Shown: positions 5,887 through 13,719 of the stretch, piece by piece
Position numbering within the stretch: the stretch's first letter is position 1
Layout of the letters: each line of letters opens with the position of its first letter
Source: JBKHJZ01 sp046537875
Lineage (GTDB): Bacteria; Actinomycetota; Acidimicrobiia; Acidimicrobiales; VFJN01
Direction of reading: 5' to 3'
NCBI GenBank assembly: GCA_046537875.1
Contig: JBKHJZ010000026.1
Coordinates: 1 to 28,471 of the forward strand
DNA length: 28,471 bases
Notes under the pieces: generated by a model
Seen by the model: the letters and a program-made list of their open reading frames with translations, nothing else
What the model was told of the DNA's origin: nothing
Databases searched by the model: none
Translations under genes and position numbers: made by a program

Positions 5887-8567
5887 GTGGGACCGAAGGC
5901 CCGGTTGACCTCCAGCGGCACCCGCAGGTCGGCGGCGCCGGCCATCGCGTCGACAACGAGCTCGTCCGCCGCATCGTGCTCGGCGGGCGGGACGTCGAGC
6001 AGCACCTCGTCGTGGACCTGGAGGATGAGCCGGCTCTCCATGGCCGCGTCCTCGAGGGCGGTCTCGATCCGCACGAGGGCAACCTTGAAGATGTCGGCCG
6101 CCAGCCCCTGGATGCCGGCGTTCATGGCCTGGCGCTCACCCGCCTGGCGGATGCGGAAGTTCGGCGACGACAGCTCGGGGATCTGCCGCCGGCGCCCGAA
6201 CAGCGTCTCGGTGTACCCCCGCTCGCGCGCCTCGGCCACCGTGCGCTCCATGTACTCCTTCACCGCGGGGAACGCCTCGAAGTACGCAGCGAGGATCAGC
6301 GCCGCCTCCTCGGTGGGGATGTTGAGCCGCTGCCCCAGGCCGTAGGCCTCCATGCCGTAGGCCAGGCCGTAGCTGACCATCTTGGCCTTCGACCGTTGAT
6401 CGATGGTCACGTCTCCGGGTTCGACGCCGAACACGCGGGCCGCCGTCTCGGTGTGGATGTCACGGTGGGCGGTGAAGCTCTCGACCAGGCCCGGGTCCTC
6501 GGCCAGGTGGGCGATGCACCGCAGCTCGATCTGGTTGTAGTCGGCCACCAGCAGCTCGCACCCCGGCGCCGGAACGAACGCCCGCCGGAACTCCCGCCCG
6601 ATGTCGCTGCGCACCGGGATGTTGTGCAGGTTGGGCTGGTCGGACGACAACCGGCCCGTACGGGCGACCGTCTGGTTGAACGTGGCGTGGATCCGGCCGT
6701 CCCCGGCGACCTCGGCCAGCAGCCCGTCGCCGTAGGTCGACCGCAGCTTCTCCACCTCGCGGTACGCCAGCAGGTGGTCGATGATCGGGTGCTGGCCCTG
6801 CAGCTTCTCGAGCGAGGCGGCATCGGTGGAGTAGCCGGTCTTGGTCCGCTTCTGCGGTGTCAGGCCCAGCTTGTCGAAGAGGACCTCGCGCAGCTGGGGC
6901 GTCGAGTTGACGTTGAACTCGCCGCCGGCCTCCTCGCAGATCTTCTCCCGCAGGCGCTCGACCTCGCGGCTGAGCCGGTCGCGCAGCGCCCGCAGCTCGT
7001 CGGCGTCGACCCCGACCCCGACGTGCTCCATCAGCGCGAGCACGCGCACCAGGGGCACCTCGATGTCGTCGTTGAGGGGGCGGAGCGCGTGGGCGTCGAG
7101 GGCGGCCAGGAGCGGCGCGACCAGCCTGTCGACTGCGAGGGCGTGCCGCCCCATCTGCTGCGCGGTGCCGACGCCGGAGCCGTCGAGGTCGAGCTGGCCC
7201 TCCGGGGCGGCGTCGTCGGCGGGCAGCTCCGCGCCCGCGTACCGGCGCAGCACCTCCTCGAGCAGGTAGCGGGACTCGGCGGGATCCAGCAGGTAGGCGG
7301 CGATCGCCGTGTCCAGGACGAGGCAGCGGGCATCGATGCCCAGGGCGAGCAGCGAGCGCATGATCGGCTTCGCCCGGTGGGCTGCGACGGGCCGGCCGCC
7401 CTCGGCCGGCGTGGCCACGAGCGCGCCGAGGGCCGCGTGCACCGCCGGGTCGGCGATCAGCTCGGCGGGGAGCCAGGCCGCGTCGGCCGCGTCCGGGTCG
7501 ACCATGAGCGCGATGCCCGCCAGTGGCGAGCGTCCCTCGCTCCCCTCCCAGGCCGCAGCGAGGGCCAGCGGGCGCTCGCCGTCGTCGCCCCGCAGGCGCT
7601 CGAGCAGGGCCGCGGCCTCGGCCGGCTGCTCGAGCACCGCGACCTCGGCCTCGAGCACCTCGGCCGCCGGACCCCGCAGGCCCAGGTCCTCGCCGAGCGC
7701 CTCGTCCAGGCGTTCGGCCAGGCTGTGGAACTCGAGGAAGTCGAAGAGGCGGCGCACCGCCTCGACGTCGGCGGGGTGGCGGTCGAGCTCGTCGAGCGTC
7801 ACGTCGACCGGGGCGTCGCAGATCAGCTTCATCAGCTCGGCGTTGAGTCGCACCTGCTCCTCGTGCTCCGCCAGGTTGGCCCGGAGCTTCGGCGTCTGCT
7901 CGTCGAGGTGGGCGAAGATCCCGTCGAGGTCGCCGTAGTCGTTGACGAGGCGGGCGGCGGTCTTCTCGCCCACGCCGGGGACCCCCGGAAGGTTGTCGGA
8001 CGGGTCGCCGCGCAGCGCCGCGTAGTGGAGGTAGCGGCGGGGTGGCACGCCGGTACGCTCCTCGATGCCCGCCTCGTCGTAGAGCACGTAGTCGGACACG
8101 CCCCGCCGGTTGTAGAGCACCTTGACCCAGGGATCCTCGACCAGCTGGTACACGTCGCGGTCGCCGGTGACGACGATCACCTCGCTGCCGGCGTCGCGGG
8201 CCCGGGTGGCGAGGGTGGCGATGATGTCGTCGGCCTCGTAGCCCGGAAGCTCCAGCACGCGGATGCCGAGGGTCTCGACCACCTCGCGGACCAGACCGAT
8301 CTGCTGGCGGAGGATGTCGGGCGCCGCCTCGCGGTTGGCCTTGTAGGCCTCGGCCCGCTCGTGGCGGAAGGTGGGCTCCGGGCGGTCGAACGCCACGGCG
8401 ATCCGGTCGTCGCCGTGATCGCGCATCAGGTTCACGAGCATGGAGGTGAACCCGAACACCGCGTTGGTGACCTGCCCCGACGCCGTCGCCAGGTCGGTGG
8501 GGAGCGCGAAGAAGGCGCGGTAGGTGAGCGAGTTCCCGTCGACGAGCAGGAGCGGATCGCCGGCCAC
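5865..8567 (-). CDS. polA: DNA polymerase I
   Basis: Pol I fills gaps during repair and removes RNA primers. The 900-residue protein has an N-terminal 5'-3' nuclease (about residues 5-290, with VVTGDRD, LRGDPSDNLPGVPGVGEKTA and other metal-site acids), a degenerate 3'-5' exonuclease-like domain (about 305-490) and the family A polymerase (about 500-900). The exonuclease domain lacks the DxE metal motif, as in mycobacterial Pol I, so proofreading is unlikely. Polymerase motif A is ADYNQIELR around Asp676, with Asn678 where most homologues have Ser. Tyr733 occupies the O-helix position equivalent to Taq Phe667. Motif C is VHDEV with Asp853. It starts at ATG 8567, four bases after the pdtaR stop, and overlaps the methyltransferase downstream. 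Confidence 0.97.
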   Translation of the reverse strand: MAGDPLLLVDGNSLTYRAFFALPTDLATASGQVTNAVFGFTSMLVNLMRDHGDDRIAVAFDRPEPTFRHERAEAYKANREAAPDILRQQIGLVREVVETLGIRVLELPGYEADDIIATLATRARDAGSEVIVVTGDRDVYQLVEDPWVKVLYNRRGVSDYVLYDEAGIEERTGVPPRRYLHYAALRGDPSDNLPGVPGVGEKTAARLVNDYGDLDGIFAHLDEQTPKLRANLAEHEEQVRLNAELMKLICDAPVDVTLDELDRHPADVEAVRRLFDFLEFHSLAERLDEALGEDLGLRGPAAEVLEAEVAVLEQPAEAAALLERLRGDDGERPLALAAAWEGSEGRSPLAGIALMVDPDAADAAWLPAELIADPAVHAALGALVATPAEGGRPVAAHRAKPIMRSLLALGIDARCLVLDTAIAAYLLDPAESRYLLEEVLRRYAGAELPADDAAPEGQLDLDGSGVGTAQQMGRHALAVDRLVAPLLAALDAHALRPLNDDIEVPLVRVLALMEHVGVGVDADELRALRDRLSREVERLREKICEEAGGEFNVNSTPQLREVLFDKLGLTPQKRTKTGYSTDAASLEKLQGQHPIIDHLLAYREVEKLRSTYGDGLLAEVAGDGRIHATFNQTVARTGRLSSDQPNLHNIPVRSDIGREFRRAFVPAPGCELLVADYNQIELRCIAHLAEDPGLVESFTAHRDIHTETAARVFGVEPGDVTIDQRSKAKMVSYGLAYGMEAYGLGQRLNIPTEEAALILAAYFEAFPAVKEYMERTVAEARERGYTETLFGRRRQIPELSSPNFRIRQAGERQAMNAGIQGLAADIFKVALVRIETALEDAAMESRLILQVHDEVLLDVPPAEHDAADELVVDAMAGAADLRVPLEVNRAFGPTWADAKG

Positions 8568-8571
8568 CGCG

Positions 8572-9153
8572 TCAGCCGTCTGGCGTCAGCTCGCCGGCGA
8601 TGATGCGCTCGGCCACCTTCCGCATGGTGACGCGCTCGCTCATGGCCCGCTTCTGGATGAAGCCGAAGGCGTCGCCCTCCCGCATGTCGTGCTGATCCAT
8701 GAGCTTCCCCTTGGCGCGGTCGACGATCTTGCGGGTCTCGAGCTGCTCCTCGAGGTCGGCGGTCTGGTCGGACAGCGCCTTGATCTCGTTGAACCTGCCG
8801 AGGGCCACCTCGACCGCGGGCACCAGCTCGCTGCGCTCGAACGGCTTGACCAGGTACGCCAGGGCCCCGGCGTCGCGCGCCTGCTCGATGAGGTCGCGCT
8901 GGCTGAACGCCGTGAGGATGAGCACCGCCGCGAGCCGCTCGCCGGCGATCTCGCGGGCGGCCGCGAGCCCGTCCAGGCCGGGCATCTTGATGTCGAGGAT
9001 GGCGAGGTCGGGCCCGAGCTCGCGCACGAGCTTCACGGCCTCGTCGCCGCGACCGGTCTCACCCACGACCTCGTACCCCTCCTCCTCGAGGGTCTCCTTC
9101 AGGTCGAGGCGGATGATCGCCTCGTCCTCGGCGATGACGACGCGGGTGGCCAA
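8572..9153 (-). CDS. pdtaR: ANTAR-domain response regulator, PdtaR (Rv1626) type
   Basis: PdtaR-type regulators are phosphorylated by the kinase PdtaS and then bind RNA through the ANTAR domain to prevent transcription termination. The receiver domain (residues 1-120) has the acidic pocket AEDE near residues 8-11, phosphoacceptor Asp54 in LDIKMP, Thr81 and Lys103 in LVKPF. A coiled linker leads to the ANTAR three-helix segment at about 130-185, with ETRKIVDRAKGKLM and TMRKVAERI. The likely start is TTG 9153, because AAAGGA stands about seven bases upstream and the protein then begins directly with the receiver strand; a TTG at 9180 would add nine residues. The match to M. tuberculosis Rv1626 is very close, also in proximity to polA. 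No PdtaS gene is in the window. Confidence 0.93.
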   Translation of the reverse strand: MATRVVIAEDEAIIRLDLKETLEEEGYEVVGETGRGDEAVKLVRELGPDLAILDIKMPGLDGLAAAREIAGERLAAVLILTAFSQRDLIEQARDAGALAYLVKPFERSELVPAVEVALGRFNEIKALSDQTADLEEQLETRKIVDRAKGKLMDQHDMREGDAFGFIQKRAMSERVTMRKVAERIIAGELTPDG

Positions 9154-9180
9154 GGGCGATCCTTTCGATGCTTCGATCAA

Positions 9181-9477
9181 CTACGCGCGGGACTCGGCGA
9201 GGAACCTGTCGAGCAGCTCGTCCTGGGCCCGTTCGAGCCTGGCGATCTCGTCGAGCACGGCCGCTCGGTGCCGGCGCATCGCGTCGGCGTGCCGCTCGGC
9301 CTGGCGGCGGTCGTGGTCGGCGACGGGGGTCTCCGACACCAGGGCGCGCAGGTGCGCATCGTCGGCGGCATCGGCGAGGTGCGCGAGCTGCTCGGCACTG
9401 ACCTCCAGCTCCTCGCGCAGCTGCCGCAGCCGCTCGGCGACCTGCCTGAGACGCCGTTCGACCAACGACTTCGACAT
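9181..9477 (-). CDS. Small conserved-type coiled-coil protein of unknown function
   Basis: A 98-residue, highly charged, almost entirely helical protein with heptad-like Leu spacing in RRLRQVAERLRQLREELE and again in VLDEIARLERAQDELLDRFL. That pattern predicts a two-segment antiparallel or dimeric coiled coil. I do not recognise a named family. The start ATG 9477 was chosen because TACAAT, a good -10 box, ends seven bases upstream, and because the upstream extension of the frame has a composition unlike coding sequence. It is first in the unit leading to pdtaR and polA; its stop is 27 bases before the pdtaR TTG. Having a strong promoter here suggests that it drives the whole cluster. The protein could partner with PdtaR, but only position supports that. 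Confidence 0.75.
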   Translation of the reverse strand: MSKSLVERRLRQVAERLRQLREELEVSAEQLAHLADAADDAHLRALVSETPVADHDRRQAERHADAMRRHRAAVLDEIARLERAQDELLDRFLAESRA

Positions 9478-9484
9478 GCGGGGG

Positions 9485-9490
9485 ATTGTA
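9485..9490 (-). promoter_or_regulatory. -10 element for the coiled-coil/pdtaR/polA unit
   Basis: TACAAT on the minus strand, seven bases before ATG 9477. It is the closest match to TATAAT among the start-adjacent hexamers noted here. No Shine-Dalgarno sequence lies between, so the transcript is probably leaderless. No convincing -35 is seen. Confidence 0.55.
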
Positions 9491-9568
9491 GGTGGCGGCG
9501 GGGGGGTCGACCGACCGGCGCCCGGCAATTCGGGCAGCGTGTCGCGGATCGGCTGCTTGACTGCCGGC

Positions 9569-10441
9569 GTGCGCCGACTCGTCGCGCTGGCGTTCATCTG
9601 GGGCTGGTCGTTCCTCTTCATCAAGGTCGCGGTCCAGGGCATCCCGCCCAGCGCGGTCGCCTGGGGGCGCATCACGCTCGGTGCGCTGGTGCTCCGCATC
9701 GTCCTCCAGCAACGCGGCGGGCGCATCCCGCTCGACCCGACCTCGGTGCGGCACTTCGCGGTCGCGGCCGTCGTCGGGAACATGGTGCCGTTCACCCTGC
9801 TGGCGTGGGGCGAACAGCACATCAGCTCGGCCCTCACCGCGGTGCTCAACGCGTCGACGCCGCTGTTCACCGCCGTGTTCGCGGCGATCGGCCTGCGCGA
9901 GCGGCTCCGCCCCGTGCAGCTCGCCGGCCTCGTGGTGGGGATCGCGGGCGTCAGCGTGGCGGCGGGGGTGGGCCGGTCCGACCTCGAGGGATCCTCGGCG
10001 GCCGGTGCGGGGGCGGCGGTGCTGGCGGGCGTCGGCTACGGGATCACGTTCGTGTACATGCGCCGGCACCTCGTGGCCTACCAGCCGATCGTGGCGGCCA
10101 CCGGCCAGCTGCTCGCCGGCACGGTGCTGCTGGCACCCCTGGCCCTCGCCACGTCGGTGGCCGGCGGCGTGTCGCTCACCCCGACCCGGGTCGGGGCCGT
10201 GCTGCTGCTCGGCGCGGTGGGCACGGGGGTGGCCTACGTCCTGAACTACCGCATCATCGCCGACCTCGGCGCCACCAGGGCATCGCTGGTCACCTACCTG
10301 ATCCCGGTCGTCGCCGTGATCGTCGGCGTGGTGGTGCTGGGCGAGCCGTTCGGCTGGCGCCTCGTGGTGGGCGGTGCGCTCACCGTGACCGGCATCGCCG
10401 CGGTGAACCGCCGGCCCCGGGTGGCACCCGCCCTCCGCTGA
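9569..10441 (+). CDS. EamA/DMT-family transporter
   Basis: A 290-residue inner-membrane protein with ten predicted helices and the two EamA repeats of the drug/metabolite transporter superfamily. The first helix reads LVALAFIWGWSFLFIKVAV, the usual N-terminal signature. The region GEQHISSALTAVLNASTPLF closes the first repeat, and RASLVTYLIPVVAVIVGVV is its counterpart in the second. Members export amino acids or other metabolites; the substrate is not predictable here. GTG 9569 is chosen because it places the first helix at once after the start; TTG 9557 and GTG 9539 are alternatives. It is divergent from the pdtaR unit with about 90 bases between. The 3' end, including the stop codon, is duplicated in tandem. 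Confidence 0.88.
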   Translation: MRRLVALAFIWGWSFLFIKVAVQGIPPSAVAWGRITLGALVLRIVLQQRGGRIPLDPTSVRHFAVAAVVGNMVPFTLLAWGEQHISSALTAVLNASTPLFTAVFAAIGLRERLRPVQLAGLVVGIAGVSVAAGVGRSDLEGSSAAGAGAAVLAGVGYGITFVYMRRHLVAYQPIVAATGQLLAGTVLLAPLALATSVAGGVSLTPTRVGAVLLLGAVGTGVAYVLNYRIIADLGATRASLVTYLIPVVAVIVGVVVLGEPFGWRLVVGGALTVTGIAAVNRRPRVAPALR

Positions 10442-10466
10442 CTGTCGCACCCGCCCTCCGGTGACA
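10421..10466. repeat. 23-bp imperfect tandem duplication across the EamA stop codon
   Basis: 10421-10443 and 10444-10466 match at 20 of 23 positions (core GCACCCGCCCTCCG). The first copy contains the last codons and TGA of the transporter gene. The second is outside the reading frame. Confidence 0.8.
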
Positions 10467-10561
10467 GCGGCGGCCGGACCGGACGCTCCCCCGCCGATGG
10501 AGGCGCAGACGACCGATCGGGAGCTCGTGTCCGGTGGCACCGGGACGGGCTACGTCACGGC

Positions 10562-10567
10562 TACGGT
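10562..10567 (+). promoter_or_regulatory. Putative -10 element of malQ
   Basis: TACGGT with eight bases to GTG 10576 and no Shine-Dalgarno sequence, the same arrangement as coaE and the DLH gene. Confidence 0.4.
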
Positions 10568-10575
10568 GCGGCCGG

Positions 10576-12414
10576 GTGGCCACCGACGCCTGGGGCATCG
10601 AGGACGGGTACCTCGACGTCCACCGCACCTGGCACGCCACCCCGCCGGCCACCGTGTCCGCCCTGCGCGCCGCGATGGGCGCGCCCGAGGACGGGACCGC
10701 CCCGCCGCCGCCCGCCAGGCCCCTCCGGATCGTCAGGGCCGGGGAGGCGGCCCCCGTGCGGGAGCCCGGCGAGCTGACCCTGGAGGACGGCACGAGCCTG
10801 GGCGTTTCGGGAGCGATCCCTCCCGACGTCCCGATCGGCTACCACGATCTGCGCCCGCGCCACGCCGACGGCCCGACCACCCGGCTGATCATCACGCCGG
10901 GGCGCTGCCACCTGCCGGCCGGGCTCCGCGCATGGCTGCTCGCCGTCCAGCTCCCGAGCTGCCGGTCGGCCGACAGCTGGGGCATCGGCGACCTCGCCGA
11001 CCTCCGGGCGCTCAGCGGGTGGGCGGCGGGCACCGGTGCCGGCATGGTGGGCGTCGGCCCCCTGCACGCACCGCAGCTCGCCGGGCGGGTGCAGCCGAGC
11101 CCCTACTTCCCGTCGAGCCGCCGGTGGTCGGACCCCCTGGCCCTGCGGATCGACGAGGTCCCCGGTGCGGCCGGCGACGGGCACGTCGCGGCGCTCGCCT
11201 CCCGGGCCCGGGCGCTGAACGACCGCCCCGTGATCGACCGCGACGCGGTGTGGGCCCTCAAGCTGGACGCCCTCGAGCACCTGTGGCGGGCGCACGGGCC
11301 GGCCGCCGGCTTCGACGCGTGGCGCACCGCCCAGGGTGCCGAGCTGGAGACCTACGCCCGGTTCTGCACGCTCGCCGAGCACCACGGGACCGGCTGGTCG
11401 CGCTGGCCGGCCGAACACGCGCATCCGACGGCGCCGGCGGTCGGCCGGTTCGCCGCCGACCGGGCCGGCCGGGTCCGCTTCTGGGCCTGGCTGCAGTTCC
11501 TGGCGGACGAGCAGCGACGCGCCGCCGAGGAACCGCTGCCGCTGCTGACCGACCTGGCCATCGGCGTGGACCCCGACGGTGCCGACGCCTGGGCGATGCA
11601 GGACCTGCTGGCCCCCGGTGTGCGGGTCGGCGCACCCCCGGACGCGTTCAACCGGGCCGGCCAGGACTGGGGCCTGCCGCCGTTCGACCCGCACGCGCTG
11701 CGCGCCGCCGCCTACGAGCCGCTGGCCTCCCTGTGGCGGGCAGCGATGGGGCATGGCGGGGGCCTCCGCATCGACCACGTGATGGGGCTGTTCCGGCTCT
11801 GGTGGATCCCGCCGGGTGGGGGGCCGACCGACGGCGCCTACGTCCGCTTCCGGGGTGACGAGATGCTCGCGGTGCTCGCGGTGGAGAGCGTGCGGCACGG
11901 GGCCGTCGTGGTCGGCGAGGACCTCGGGACCGTCGAGGACAGCGTGCGGGAGGCGCTCGGGCACGCCGGCGTGCTCTCGTACCGGCTGGTGTGGTTCGAG
12001 GAGGAGCCGCCCGAGCGCTACCCGGCTCAGGCCATGGCCGCGGTGACGACACACGACCTGCCCACGATCGCCGGCGTGTGGTCGGGCGAGGACGCCGCCG
12101 ACCAGCGGGAGGCCGGCATCGAGCCCGACGAGGCCGCCCTCGCCGGGCTGCGCCGCACCCTGACCGACCTCACCGGCCTGACCGGCGACGCCCGCGTCGA
12201 GGACGTGATCGTGGCGATCCACCGTCGCCTCGCCCGCGCACCGAGCGCGCTCGTGGGCGCCACGCTCGAGGACGCCCTCGCGCTGACCCGGCGACCCAAC
12301 CTGCCCGGCACGGTGGACGAGCGCCCGAACTGGTCGCTCGGGCTCCCGGTTCTCCTCGAGGAGGCCCTGACCCGTCCCCTCCTCCGACGGGTGGTCGATG
12401 CCCTGCGGCGCTGA
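10576..12414 (+). CDS. malQ: 4-alpha-glucanotransferase (amylomaltase, GH77)
   Basis: MalQ moves segments of alpha-1,4-glucan between acceptors in cytosolic maltodextrin and glycogen metabolism. The 612-residue protein shows all three GH77 catalytic carboxylates: nucleophile Asp400 in LRIDHVMGLFRLWW, acid/base Glu448 in VVGEDLGTV and transition-state Asp494 in TTHDLPTIAGVW. The usual GH77 signature SWGIGDLADL comes before them. The N-terminal 100 residues are the variable domain of actinobacterial MalQ. The C-terminal RPNLPGTVDERPNWSLGLP is also characteristic. GTG 10576 is preferred because codons before it look non-coding and TACGGT stands at the leaderless distance. The gene follows the EamA gene on the same strand but seems to have its own promoter. 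No other glycogen or maltose gene is in the window. Confidence 0.95.
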   Translation: MATDAWGIEDGYLDVHRTWHATPPATVSALRAAMGAPEDGTAPPPPARPLRIVRAGEAAPVREPGELTLEDGTSLGVSGAIPPDVPIGYHDLRPRHADGPTTRLIITPGRCHLPAGLRAWLLAVQLPSCRSADSWGIGDLADLRALSGWAAGTGAGMVGVGPLHAPQLAGRVQPSPYFPSSRRWSDPLALRIDEVPGAAGDGHVAALASRARALNDRPVIDRDAVWALKLDALEHLWRAHGPAAGFDAWRTAQGAELETYARFCTLAEHHGTGWSRWPAEHAHPTAPAVGRFAADRAGRVRFWAWLQFLADEQRRAAEEPLPLLTDLAIGVDPDGADAWAMQDLLAPGVRVGAPPDAFNRAGQDWGLPPFDPHALRAAAYEPLASLWRAAMGHGGGLRIDHVMGLFRLWWIPPGGGPTDGAYVRFRGDEMLAVLAVESVRHGAVVVGEDLGTVEDSVREALGHAGVLSYRLVWFEEEPPERYPAQAMAAVTTHDLPTIAGVWSGEDAADQREAGIEPDEAALAGLRRTLTDLTGLTGDARVEDVIVAIHRRLARAPSALVGATLEDALALTRRPNLPGTVDERPNWSLGLPVLLEEALTRPLLRRVVDALRR

Positions 12415-12418
12415 GCGC

Positions 12419-12432
12419 ACCGGCCGGCCGGT
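12419..12432. terminator. Perfect 14-bp palindrome after malQ
   Basis: ACCGGCCGGCCGGT lies four bases past the malQ stop. It can form a GC-only stem but lacks a T-tract; termination is a guess. The rest of the gap to 12531 contains nothing I can assign. Confidence 0.3.
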
Positions 12433-12531
12433 CGCGGCGCCGGGGGTCGGCTCTCGAACCGGGACCGTGGCCCGGGGCGAAGCGATGTCGCCGAGCCGTT
12501 GCCGTGCGCCGTCGGCGGGTACGCGTCACCC

Positions 12532-12792
12532 GTGACCGATGATCGACCCCGCCACGGCGACGAACAGTCGGGCGCACCCGACGAGCCCACTGCCGCCGGC
12601 GAACCGGAGGCCAGCGACCGGGAGGCCGGCGACCTGGACGACCTGGAGGCGCGTGATCGGGAGGCTCCTGCGAGCGACGCGGACCGCGAGGTTGCCGCGC
12701 AGATGGCGCAGGACCCGGCTGACCCCGGCCTCGGCGCCGCGGACGAGACCGAGGACGTGGGCGACGCCCCCGAGCCGAACGAGCCGGCCTGA
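12532..12792 (+). CDS. Small, very acidic, probably disordered protein
   Basis: An 86-residue frame starting at GTG 12532, dominated by Asp, Glu, Ala, Pro and Gly, with few hydrophobic residues and no predicted fold. It contains runs such as EAGDLDDLEARDRE. Third codon positions are mostly G or C, as in neighbouring genes, and the frame is open throughout, which favours a real gene. There is no recognisable family, no good ribosome binding site, and an alternative TTG start at 12499. It stands alone between malQ and the convergent SDR gene. It might be a nucleic-acid mimic or a chaperone-like tail protein, but nothing in the sequence decides this. Confidence 0.5.
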   Translation: MTDDRPRHGDEQSGAPDEPTAAGEPEASDREAGDLDDLEARDREAPASDADREVAAQMAQDPADPGLGAADETEDVGDAPEPNEPA

Positions 12793-12831
12793 GCCACCCC
12801 GCCGGCAACACCGTCGCCGCGGCGCCATCGG

Positions 12832-13644
12832 CTAGGCCCTGTCCGGCGAGCCCGGCCGTGCCGCCAGGAAGTCCTCCCACGTCCGCCGGCCGACGGCCCG
12901 GTCGGGGGCGAGGTTGGCACCGGCCCGGAACGCACGGGCCGCCTGCCCCGGCAGACGGACGGGCACGACGGGCCGGCGCCTGCCCTTGGCCTGCAGGTAG
13001 CCGCGGAGCAGCTCGCGAGCCCCGTACACCCGCGGGCCCGCGATGTCCGGCACGAGGCCGGCAGGCGGGCCGAGCGCCAGCTCCACGAGCCGGGTGGCCA
13101 CCTCCCCCGCGTCCACGGGCTGGAAGCGGAACCCGGCCGGGACCGGTACGACCGGCAGCCGGGTCAGCTGCTCCGCCACCATGTGGATCAGGTCGTGGAA
13201 CTGGGTGGCACGCAACGTCGTCCAGGGCACGCCGGAGTCGGCCACGACCCGCTCGGCGGCGAGCTTCGATCCGAAGTACCCGAACATGGCGCGGTCGGCG
13301 CGGCCTGCCTGCGGAACCCTGTCGGCCCCGACCACCGAGACGTTCACCACGTGGCGGACCCCGGCGCGCGACGCCGCCGCGACGAGGTGACGGGCCTTGT
13401 CCGCGTCTCCCTCGGAGCTTCCGGCGCAGTGCACGACGATCTCGGACCCCGCCACCGCGGCGTCGATCCCCTCGCCGGTGGCGAGGTCGCCGGTCACGTA
13501 GTCGATGCCGTCCGCCCCGTCGTGGGCATGCCGGCTGAGGACCCGCAGGTCGTGGCCCGCCTCCCGCAACCGGGGGACGACGAGCCGGCCCAGCGTTCCG
13601 GTGCCCCCGGTGACCAGGATCGGGGGCCTGATGCGAGCGTCCAT
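12832..13644 (-). CDS. NAD(P)-binding SDR/NmrA-like protein
   Basis: A 270-residue atypical short-chain dehydrogenase with the N-terminal dinucleotide-binding motif VTGGTGTLGRLVVPRL (residues 11-26), an acidic strand DYVTGDLATGEG, VVHCAGSSEGD, and YFGSKLAAERVV, where the YxxxK-like pair would fall. It resembles the NmrA/epimerase-like proteins that may be enzymes or redox sensors; the substrate is unknown. The start ATG 13644 is fixed by a strong GAGGAGA ribosome binding site six bases upstream. It is divergent from a SnoaL-fused ECF sigma factor. ECF41-type sigma factors are known to sit beside carboxymuconolactone decarboxylase, oxidoreductase or epimerase genes, which they usually control, so this gene is the probable target of its neighbour. 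Confidence 0.88.
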   Translation of the reverse strand: MDARIRPPILVTGGTGTLGRLVVPRLREAGHDLRVLSRHAHDGADGIDYVTGDLATGEGIDAAVAGSEIVVHCAGSSEGDADKARHLVAAASRAGVRHVVNVSVVGADRVPQAGRADRAMFGYFGSKLAAERVVADSGVPWTTLRATQFHDLIHMVAEQLTRLPVVPVPAGFRFQPVDAGEVATRLVELALGPPAGLVPDIAGPRVYGARELLRGYLQAKGRRRPVVPVRLPGQAARAFRAGANLAPDRAVGRRTWEDFLAARPGSPDRA

Positions 13645-13656
13645 GGTGTGTCTCCT

Positions 13657-13718
13657 CGTCACATCCGTCGTGTCTCGGGTGTCGGTTCCCTGACCCGTCG
13701 CCGGAGGAGGATGTGACG
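13657..13718. promoter_or_regulatory. Divergent ECF-type promoters, inverted GTCACA boxes
   Basis: CGTCACATCC (13657-13666) and its exact complement GGATGTGACG (13709-13718) point toward each other across the gap between the SDR and sigma genes. Each is one base from the ECF41 -35 motif TGTCACA. Sixteen bases downstream of each seven-base box stands TGTC (plus strand, 13680) or GGTC (minus strand, 13695), one base from the -10 motif CGTC. Predicted leaders of 30-40 bases fit the ribosome binding sites seen. This supports autoregulation plus activation of the SDR gene. Confidence 0.6.
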
Positions 13719-13719
13719 G

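Noticed and set aside
5976..8603. An 875-codon open frame on the plus strand opposite polA
   Set aside because: Its product lacks any recognisable domain and its composition is that of an antisense shadow in GC-rich DNA, while the opposite frame is a complete Pol I.
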